Notes under the pieces: model-generated
The model's database searches: none
What the model saw: the letters and a program-made list of their open reading frames with translations, nothing else
Told to the model about the DNA's origin: nothing
Origin: Massilia sp. KIM
GTDB taxonomy: Bacteria > Pseudomonadota > Gammaproteobacteria > Burkholderiales > Burkholderiaceae_D
Length of the DNA: 21,890 nucleotides
Assembly: GCF_002007115.1 (NCBI RefSeq)
Contig: NZ_MVAD01000006.1
Span: forward strand, 1 to 21,890
Direction of reading: 5' to 3'
Shown here: positions 16,579-21,890 of the stretch, piece by piece
Layout: every line of letters begins with the position of its first letter
How positions within the stretch are numbered: position 1 is the stretch's first letter
Translations under genes and position numbers: made by a program

Positions 16579-17408
16579 GGCCGCACCTGCTGCACGCCGT
16601 GCCGCGCGAACAGGGCCCTCAGCTCGCCGCTGGCGGCCAGTTCGTTGAGCGCGGCCTGCAGCCGCAGCGCGAGGTCTTCGTCATCCTTGCGCACCGCCAT
16701 CCCGACCGCCCAGCCTGAGCGCGGCATGCGCTGGAAGCTGAGGTCTTCCAGCGGGAAGGCGGGGTCGCCGCGGAGCGCCGCCTCGGCCTCGGAGCGCTTG
16801 GCCAGGACGGCGTCGAGCTGGCCCGCCTTGAGCGCGGCGAGCGCTTCGAGCGCCGAGGGATAGATGCGGACCTGCTCGCGGAAGCGCCCTTCTCCCTCGC
16901 CCAGCATCAGCATGCCGGCGATCGAGACCTTCTCGACGCCGATGCGCTTGCCGGCCAGGGAGTCGATGCCCTGGAACTGCGGTATGGCCGCCGCGCTGCG
17001 CGCCAGGCGCAGGGTCTCCACGTAGTAGGGCGCGAAGATCCGAACCTGCGGGTTGTCGCTCATCAGCCGGTTATCGACCGGCACGTGCAGCATCACGTCG
17101 GCCGGGCCGTAGCCCAGGTAATGCCCTTTCCAGACCATGTTGCGCAGGTCGTCGGCCACTTCCTCGTCGGCCGGGAAAGGCATCAGGTTCAGGCTCAGCC
17201 CCAGCCTGGCGGCGAGCGCGCCGGCAAGGTCGACGTCGATGCCCGCCCCCTTGTCTGAGAACGGGGCGAATTCGTTGTACACGGCCACTTTCAGCGCGCC
17301 GGACTCCCGGATCTTGTCCCAGTCGGCGCGGGCGGGCGCTGCGCCGCCCAGTGCGATGGCGGCGCAGGCCAGCAGCGCCTGGCGCCGGCTCACGGAGTGC
17401 TTGCTCAT
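16575..17408 (-). CDS. periplasmic substrate-binding protein, MoxJ/XoxJ-like (quinoprotein-associated)
   Basis: A 277-residue protein of the family 3 solute-binding fold. The N-terminus carries a twin-arginine-like signal (SRRQALLACAAIALGG, residues 7-22) followed by an ARA cleavage site. The mature protein has the usual first strand GALKVAVYNEFAPFSD and GIDVDLAGALAARLG. A hinge-region pattern, DVMLHVPVDN...VRIFAPYYVETL, resembles proteins associated with quinoprotein dehydrogenases. No ABC permease or ATPase is adjacent, which fits a MoxJ/XoxJ-type role in dehydrogenase maturation or electron transfer rather than classic uptake. A GAGG ribosome site precedes the ATG. It is second in the operon, 22 bases after pedF, and overlaps the downstream TonB receptor start. 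Confidence 0.85.
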   Translation of the reverse strand: MSKHSVSRRQALLACAAIALGGAAPARADWDKIRESGALKVAVYNEFAPFSDKGAGIDVDLAGALAARLGLSLNLMPFPADEEVADDLRNMVWKGHYLGYGPADVMLHVPVDNRLMSDNPQVRIFAPYYVETLRLARSAAAIPQFQGIDSLAGKRIGVEKVSIAGMLMLGEGEGRFREQVRIYPSALEALAALKAGQLDAVLAKRSEAEAALRGDPAFPLEDLSFQRMPRSGWAVGMAVRKDDEDLALRLQAALNELAASGELRALFARHGVQQVRP

Positions 17409-17430
17409 GTGAAGCCTCGTCGGGGAGGGT

Positions 17431-17901
17431 TTAATTGGATTCGCGGCGCGATTCGAGGTAGGTCTTGATCGCCCACATCGCTTCCTGGTTGAACACGCCC
17501 TCGAACGGCGGCATGTAGACCGCGCCGTTGCGCACCTTCCCCTGGCGCACGGTGCTCAGGTAGTAGGTGTCCATCTCCTTGAAGCAGGCCGCCTTCTTGC
17601 TGGCGTTCTTCATGGCCGTGCAGTCGCGGTCCAGCTGGCGCAGGTCGGGCGCGATGCCGCCCGAGACGGCTTCGAGGCCATGACAGCGGGCGCAGTTCTG
17701 GTTATAGGCCGATGCGCCGATCTTCAAGGCGTGCGGATTGGCGCGATAGGGGTTCTCATCGCGCCACTCCTTGCCCAGGTCGGGCAAGCCCTTGGTGTCG
17801 ACCGCCTGGGGCGTGACGGGACCGTGGGCGTGGGCCATGGATGCGCCGAAGATGGCGGACAGCGCGAACGCGCCGGCGAGAAGGCGAATGGACTGTTGCA
17901 T
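17431..17901 (-). CDS. pedF: cytochrome c550, PedF type
   Basis: A 156-residue periplasmic monohaem cytochrome. The signal peptide ends near residue 25 (MAHAHA). One haem-binding motif, CARCH (70-74), is present, with Met130 in VYMPPF as the likely sixth ligand. Cys94 and Cys106 could form an extra disulfide. The mature start HGPVTPQAVDTKGLPDLG and the segment KEWRDENPYR are typical of PedF, the electron acceptor of PQQ ethanol dehydrogenases. It should take electrons from the enzyme encoded at 7175-8920 and pass them to a terminal oxidase. AGGAG precedes the ATG by about seven bases. It is first gene of a sigma-54 operon with the binding protein and TonB receptor. Confidence 0.93.
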   Translation of the reverse strand: MQQSIRLLAGAFALSAIFGASMAHAHGPVTPQAVDTKGLPDLGKEWRDENPYRANPHALKIGASAYNQNCARCHGLEAVSGGIAPDLRQLDRDCTAMKNASKKAACFKEMDTYYLSTVRQGKVRNGAVYMPPFEGVFNQEAMWAIKTYLESRRESN

Positions 17902-17943
17902 GCTTGTCTCCTGCTGGTTATCGATCTTGATGACTCAACATGA

Positions 17944-17958
17944 GCAAGCCGTGTGCCA
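17944..17958 (-). promoter_or_regulatory. sigma-54 (-24/-12) promoter of the pedF operon
   Basis: The minus strand reads TGGCACACGGCTTGC, a near-consensus RpoN element with GG-N10-GC spacing. The predicted start near 17932 leaves a 31-base leader. The activator repeat at 17989-18005 begins 31 bases upstream. Confidence 0.88.
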
Positions 17959-17984
17959 TGCGACCGCAAGGCATTTGGGCGGAG

Positions 17985-18009
17985 CACCTGTTCCAGATTG
18001 GAACAGGTG
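17985..18009. promoter_or_regulatory. 25-bp palindromic activator site (UAS) of the pedF operon
   Basis: CACCTGTTCC and GGAACAGGTG form a perfect 10-bp inverted repeat around AGATT. The core TGTTCC-N5-GGAACA (17989-18005) is the best copy of the motif shared with 621-637, 7012-7028 and 11056-11072. It is the prime candidate binding site of the sigma-54 activator at 707-2665. Confidence 0.85.
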
Positions 18010-18026
18010 TCACACGGACGGGTGTT

Positions 18027-19484
18027 TCAGCCGTCCGGCAGCGCGACGTTCGGGTACAGGCGCCGCAGCACGGTCGTCACAGCGGGGACCAGGGCGGTTT
18101 CCACCTGGGCGGTGGCGGCGCCGAGGTCGGGCGCGTTGCGCACCGCCTGCCACAGGCGCGCGGCGTCGACCCCGGCCAGGGCCTGCTCGACCTCGGCCTG
18201 CCAGAATGGCGGCGCCTCGCTTTCGACGTAGTTGCCGCGCCCGCGGCCATAATGAGCCACGGCCAGGTAGCGCAGCACCGCGCCCACCAGCAGGGTCTGG
18301 AGAAACGCGTCGGCGAACTGCACGCTCGCGCGGTTACGGTCGGTGCGCTGGTTGAAGCCCCAGGCGGCGCCGGCCATCGTCAGTCCGCCGACGATGGCGC
18401 CCAGCAGCGCGCCCGCGCCCATGGTGAGGCCGCCGGCCATGACGTCGGCTGATAGTCCGCTGGCGGCGCCCGAGACCACCGCGCCCAGCAGGCCCGCCTG
18501 GGCCTTGTCGAGCGGGGCGCGGACCGCGAAGTTCTCGCTGACGCGGGCGTTGATGGTCAGCGCCTGGCCGGGATCGATGCGGTGCAGCGAAAGCATGCGC
18601 GCGGTGGCGTGGTTGATGCCGTCCTCGAGGCGCTTGATCAGCGCCGCCATGGCCAGCTCCTGGCGGCGCTGCTCGTCCTTGTCGATGCCGACCGCCTTGA
18701 GGGCGCTGCGCAGCATGCCGCGTTCGCTCTCCGGCAGCGCTTCGCTGTCGCGCGCCGCCTTGGCCAGCAGCTCGGCGCTCATGTGCAGAGCGCTGGTGAA
18801 GCGCTCGCGGTTGCGCGCCGACCACGCGGCCTGCAGGCGCGCATAGCCGGGCTGCTTGGCCGGATCGACCAGGCGGCCGACGGCGTCGTAGAACACGTGC
18901 TCGTGCACCCAGCAGCGGGCGAAGGCGTCCAGGGCGAGCACCTCCTTCACGATCGGGTATTGCGCGAGGTGCTGCTTCCAGCGCTGCTGCTCGCCCTGCT
19001 CCTCGGCGCCGGGCCGGGGTGGCCCCATCTGGTTCAGCAGCACGACCACCGGCTTGCCGAGCCAGTCGAGGATCTTCATCTCGGCCGGGAGGTAGCCAGC
19101 GTCCTGGGGGGACTCAGACGAGTTGACCAGGTAGAGGACGACGTCGGCCTCGTCGCGCGCGGCGCGCAGGGCCTGCTGGCTGAGCCAGAACGGGCGGTCG
19201 CGGTAGCGGTCGAAGACTTCACGCAGCAGCCAGCCGATCGGGTTGCCGGCCATGGCCAGGCGCTTGAGCAGACGCACCGAGTCGCCGAAGCCGGGCGTGT
19301 CCCAGAGCACGAGGGTGTCCCCGGCCTCGCTGGTCACCAGCGGATGGGCTTCGGCGAATTCGGTGACGTGGGCGGCATCGCGCACTTCGCCGACGTCCAT
19401 GCCGACCAGGGTGCGCGCCAGCGTGGTCTTGCCATTGTTGGTGTGCGAGACCAGCGCGAACTGGATCTTGACGGGTTCGATCAT
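18027..19484 (-). CDS. GTPase with DUF3482 C-terminal domain
   Basis: A 485-residue P-loop GTPase. G1 is SHTNNGKTT (13-21), with Ser in place of the usual first Gly. G3 is DTPGFGDS (62-69), and a G4-like NQMG replaces NKxD. The C-terminal DUF3482 half has a Gly-rich hydrophobic stretch at about 330-375 (GAGALLGAIVGGLTMAGAA), suggesting membrane insertion. The start at 19484 overlaps the stop of the upstream DUF2868 gene (ATGA) and begins right before the P-loop strand; a longer reading from 19595 only reuses upstream coding sequence in another frame. The pair is conserved as neighbours in betaproteobacteria, function unknown. It reads toward the pedF operon with no clear terminator between. 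Confidence 0.88.
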   Translation of the reverse strand: MIEPVKIQFALVSHTNNGKTTLARTLVGMDVGEVRDAAHVTEFAEAHPLVTSEAGDTLVLWDTPGFGDSVRLLKRLAMAGNPIGWLLREVFDRYRDRPFWLSQQALRAARDEADVVLYLVNSSESPQDAGYLPAEMKILDWLGKPVVVLLNQMGPPRPGAEEQGEQQRWKQHLAQYPIVKEVLALDAFARCWVHEHVFYDAVGRLVDPAKQPGYARLQAAWSARNRERFTSALHMSAELLAKAARDSEALPESERGMLRSALKAVGIDKDEQRRQELAMAALIKRLEDGINHATARMLSLHRIDPGQALTINARVSENFAVRAPLDKAQAGLLGAVVSGAASGLSADVMAGGLTMGAGALLGAIVGGLTMAGAAWGFNQRTDRNRASVQFADAFLQTLLVGAVLRYLAVAHYGRGRGNYVESEAPPFWQAEVEQALAGVDAARLWQAVRNAPDLGAATAQVETALVPAVTTVLRRLYPNVALPDG

Positions 19485-20956
19485 CGCAGCTCCGGCAGGT
19501 TCAGGCCGGCGCTGAATTCGACCGGGTGCTTGTCGGGCTGGAGCAGGTTCACCACTTGGGCGGGCGTGCCGTGGAAGCTGCAGAACTGGCGCCACAGGGC
19601 GGCGCGCTCGGTGACGCGGCCTGCGCTGGCGGGCTGCTCGCCGATGCGCTCGACCAGCGCCGATTCGTCGAGCAGCACGGCGACGCCGCGCGGTACGCGC
19701 TTGACCAGGTAGTCGAGGAAGGCGCCGTGGTTTTCCTTCTCGGGCGTGGCGGCAAGGCTGAACAGCGCGGCGGTGACGGTCACGCCGGATTCATCGAGCG
19801 CAGTGTCGCGCAGCGCTTCCTTGGGCTCGACACCGTAGCCCGCGGTCGGACGCAGCTGCACGCGCGCCTGCGCGCCGAATGCGCTGGCAGCGATCGCCCA
19901 CAGGCCGCGGTCGCGCGCTTCGTCCAGCGTGTAGCTGTAGGGGATCACGCGCAGCAGCGCGGGCGCGCCGGCGCCGATGCTGTCTGCCAGCTTGCGGAAG
20001 TAAGGCTGGTCGAGGTCGAGCGGGAAGCGGCGCTTGAGGCGGCCGGCGCGCAGGCCGTCGATCAGGGCCAGCACGAGGCGCGGGAGCACGACCAGGAGCA
20101 GCAGCGTCGCGGCGTACAGGTGCACCCAGCGCTCGCCGCCGGCGATCGTGCCGCCGCTGCCGAAGCGCAGCATCTCGATCTCGGCCAGCGAAAAGCCCTG
20201 CAGGAAGGGGAAGACGGTCAGCGCCGGCGTGAACAGCCAGGACAAGAGCGTGTGCACCTGGCGGCCGTCGAGGAAGGTCGATTCCCAGCCGGTGATGTAG
20301 TCGGTGAACAGGCCGCGGGCGTAGAGCGAGGCGATGGCGCCCAGTGCGAAGCCGGCGGCGGCCAGGTGGAAGGTGCGGGACAGGCGCGCGCGTGTGAGCG
20401 GTTCGCTCAGCGCGGCCCAGTCGGCGAGGTAGTGGGCGACGCCATCGGCAAGCGCGGAGGGCAGCTTGCGCGGCACCGCCGCCTTGCCCACGCTCAGCCG
20501 CTGCAGCAGCGAATTGCCGGCCTTGCGCTTCGCGGGCAGGATGGCCCAGACCAGCAGGCCGAGGTAGACCAGCAGGTTCCAGGCGATGATCAAAAGGAAG
20601 GGCGCCGAGAGCAGGTCGACACGGTGGGGGTCGGCGATGCGGTCGAGCGCGGCGCCGGCAAGGAAGGCGATGAAGGGCAAGGCGGCCCAGATGCCGGTCA
20701 TGCCAGGTTTGCGTTGCACGAAGGCGCGCAAGGCCGGCGTGCGTTCGCCCAGGCGCTTGAGGATTTGATCGGCGCGCTGCTCCAGGAAGTGGTGCTGGTT
20801 CATGGCCACGCGGCTGTCCGAGGCCTGCCAGGCGGCCAGCTCGCGCGCGCTGCGCGTGGCGTACTTGCGGTCGTCGTCGCTCAGCACGGCGTGGGCGACG
20901 TCGGCGGTCTCGATGGCGCGCATCAGCACGACCTTGCGTGCAACCTGTTCGTTCAT
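19481..20956 (-). CDS. DUF2868 family membrane protein
   Basis: A 491-residue inner-membrane protein. Four hydrophobic segments are visible: about 87-104, 117-140, 197-215 and 277-300. The C-terminal third is soluble and basic-to-neutral. The start at 20956 is chosen because AGGAG lies just upstream (20961-20965); the open frame extends to 21043 but without a ribosome site. Its stop overlaps the start of the GTPase gene, so the two are probably made in fixed ratio and may form a complex. No function is known. No convincing promoter was recognised in the 100 bases upstream. Confidence 0.85.
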   Translation of the reverse strand: MNEQVARKVVLMRAIETADVAHAVLSDDDRKYATRSARELAAWQASDSRVAMNQHHFLEQRADQILKRLGERTPALRAFVQRKPGMTGIWAALPFIAFLAGAALDRIADPHRVDLLSAPFLLIIAWNLLVYLGLLVWAILPAKRKAGNSLLQRLSVGKAAVPRKLPSALADGVAHYLADWAALSEPLTRARLSRTFHLAAAGFALGAIASLYARGLFTDYITGWESTFLDGRQVHTLLSWLFTPALTVFPFLQGFSLAEIEMLRFGSGGTIAGGERWVHLYAATLLLLVVLPRLVLALIDGLRAGRLKRRFPLDLDQPYFRKLADSIGAGAPALLRVIPYSYTLDEARDRGLWAIAASAFGAQARVQLRPTAGYGVEPKEALRDTALDESGVTVTAALFSLAATPEKENHGAFLDYLVKRVPRGVAVLLDESALVERIGEQPASAGRVTERAALWRQFCSFHGTPAQVVNLLQPDKHPVEFSAGLNLPELR

Positions 20957-21065
20957 GCTTCTCCTGTGATTGATTTGGCAATGCCCGTAGGCGCATTGTG
21001 CCTCAGATTCGGCCGGGTCACTGTTGGCGAGCGCCCGGTGCATGGCGCTTGGCCAGCGGCAGACG

Positions 21066-21090
21066 AAAAAAAACCCGGGCGTGCCCGGGT
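21066..21090 (-). terminator. intrinsic terminator of the 151-residue protein gene
   Basis: The minus strand forms a 7-bp stem ACCCGGG/CCCGGGT around CACG, followed by eight T residues. It begins about 20 bases after the stop codon at 21110. Confidence 0.9.
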
Positions 21091-21109
21091 CGAGGTCGAG
21101 GAAAACGGT

Positions 21110-21565
21110 TCAGCGGCCGGTGTTCTTGCCACCGCGCTTTTTGCCGAAGTCGCTGGCCGGCTCGTCGGGACGGACCTTCGGCTTGGCGTGGTCGCTCGAC
21201 TGGAGGGAGCCTTTGGGGCCGGTGGGAGACTCCTGGGAACCCGCATGCTGATACTGTTCATTGCCGCCGCCGGATTGCTGGGGCTCGCCGAGACGTTCCT
21301 GCTCACCGCGCGCCTGCATGCGCTGCGCCTGCTGGCGCGCGCTCCAGCCGGCCTGCTGTGCGCCAGGACCGCCGCGTGCGCCTCGATTTTCGGATTGCAT
21401 GGAACCGGTGTGGGCTTTCTGGAAAGGGGTGTCGGGGCCGCCCGGCATGACGTAGCCGGGCGCCCTGCTCTGCAGGCTGCCCTCGGCCACCGTAACGACC
21501 TTGGGTTTGTGGATGCCGCCGGCACGGTTGTCTCCGCCTCGTACTTTCTCTTTGGACTTGCTCAT
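21110..21565 (-). CDS. hypothetical disordered protein, 151 residues
   Basis: Not recognised as any family. The protein is rich in Gly, Gln, Ser, Arg and Lys, with no signal peptide, no membrane segment and no Cys, and it is probably largely disordered. It starts MSKSKEKVRGGDNRAGG and ends GKKRGGKNTGR, so both ends are strongly basic. A central Gln/Arg-rich part (AGWSARQQAQRMQARGEQER) could form a helix. A good ribosome site (GGAGG) lies about seven bases before the ATG, and a strong terminator follows, so it is a monocistronic real gene. Basic ends would suit nucleic acid binding, but this is a guess. Confidence 0.72.
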   Translation of the reverse strand: MSKSKEKVRGGDNRAGGIHKPKVVTVAEGSLQSRAPGYVMPGGPDTPFQKAHTGSMQSENRGARGGPGAQQAGWSARQQAQRMQARGEQERLGEPQQSGGGNEQYQHAGSQESPTGPKGSLQSSDHAKPKVRPDEPASDFGKKRGGKNTGR

Positions 21566-21691
21566 GTCTAACCTCCGCTTGCTGAAGCAATGGGTCGATC
21601 ATGCGCGCTAGCGACAGGGGTCTGTATAGGAGAAGGTTTCGGAGGGGTGTAGGAGGCGGCGCACGATTTAGAAGCAATTGCGCCAGAAAGC

Positions 21692-21726
21692 AAAAAAGCC
21701 CGCTCAGATCACTGAGCGGGCTTTTT
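21692..21726 (-). terminator. rRNA operon terminator (bidirectional)
   Basis: A perfect 10-bp stem, GCCCGCTCAG/CTGAGCGGGC (21698-21707 and 21712-21721), with a four-base loop is flanked by A residues on the left and T residues on the right. On the minus strand it lies ten bases after the 5S gene and ends in six T residues. Confidence 0.93.
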
Positions 21727-21736
21727 CATATAACTA

Positions 21737-21850
21737 GCCTGACGATAACCTACTTTCACACTGGTTGCAGCACTATCATCGGCGCAAAGTCGTTTCACGG
21801 TCCTGTTCGGGATGGGAAGGGGTGGGACCGACTTGCTATGGTCATCAGGC
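21737..21850 (-). rRNA. rrf: 5S ribosomal RNA
   Basis: The minus strand reads GCCTGATGACCATAGCAAGT at the 5' end and ends GTAGGTTATCGTCAGGC. The two termini can pair as helix I. The internal CCCATCCCGAACAGGACCGT is the conserved 5S core. Length is 114 bases. It belongs to an rRNA operon whose 23S lies beyond the right edge; 21851-21890 is the 23S-5S spacer. Confidence 0.97.
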
Positions 21851-21890
21851 ATAACTTGTACGAGTCGCAGCGGTTTTCGCTACGGCTCTG

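Noticed and set aside
14530..16863. 777-codon plus-strand frame opposite the second TonB receptor
   Set aside because: Low-complexity Ala/Gly/Val/Gln/Arg product without domains, antisense to a clear receptor gene.
20957..21065. Possible sigma-70 promoter for the DUF2868-GTPase pair
   Set aside because: A CACAAT -10-like box is present, but no -35 at acceptable spacing could be defended.
19526..21571. 681-codon plus-strand frame opposite the DUF2868 gene and orphan gene
   Set aside because: Antisense shadow; it crosses a terminator and intergenic DNA and has no domain.

Overview
The window looks like a GC-rich betaproteobacterial chromosome, most likely Oxalobacteraceae close to Massilia. 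That reading rests on the first ~107 bases, which are the reverse complement of a 16S rRNA 5' end of that type, and on the gene repertoire. The window is the complete interval between two ribosomal RNA operons that both point left. The right edge holds the 5S gene and terminator of one operon. The left edge holds the promoters, leader and 16S start of the next.

Layout, left to right. (1) 1-520: 16S start, leader with boxA and hairpins, promoters P2 and P1 (all minus). (2) 707-2665 (+): an AcoR/BmoR-type sigma-54 activator. (3) 6894-2668 (-): porin, NosR/NirI-like flavo-iron-sulfur membrane protein, ApbE flavin transferase. (4) 10897-7175 (-): acetaldehyde dehydrogenase ExaC, a DUF779 protein, and a PQQ alcohol dehydrogenase carrying the Asp-x-Asp signature of lanthanide enzymes, closed by a strong terminator. 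(5) 12016-11075 (-): a YVTN beta-propeller of the PQQ-associated type. (6) 12176-14317 (+): a TonB receptor very like the PQQ importer PqqU/YncD. (7) 17901-14314 (-): PedF-type cytochrome c550, a periplasmic binding protein of MoxJ/XoxJ type, and a second TonB receptor. (8) 20956-18027 (-): a DUF2868 membrane protein and a translationally coupled DUF3482 GTPase, apparently unrelated. (9) 21565-21110 (-): a disordered orphan protein.

The main result is that blocks 2-7 read as one sigma-54 regulon. Each of the six transcription units has a -24/-12 element with exact GG-N10-GC spacing placed correctly upstream of the first gene: 548-562 (+), 6957-6971 (-), 10955-10969 (-), 12065-12079 (-), 12105-12119 (+) and 17944-17958 (-). 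Four of these regions also carry an inverted repeat of the form TGTNCC-N5-GRNNCA: 621-637, 7012-7028, 11056-11072 and 17989-18005. It is the obvious candidate binding site of the activator encoded at 707.

Inferred physiology: an alcohol or related ligand activates the regulator. PqqU brings in PQQ (no pqqABCDE genes are in the window), and the second TonB receptor may import another ligand, possibly a metal chelate. The periplasmic enzyme oxidises alcohol to aldehyde and passes electrons to cytochrome PedF. ExaC then oxidises the aldehyde to acid in the cytoplasm. The role of the NosR-like protein and ApbE is not established; they imply a flavinylated membrane electron-transfer branch in the same regulon. 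Everything was read by eye from the sequence, and no database search was run.
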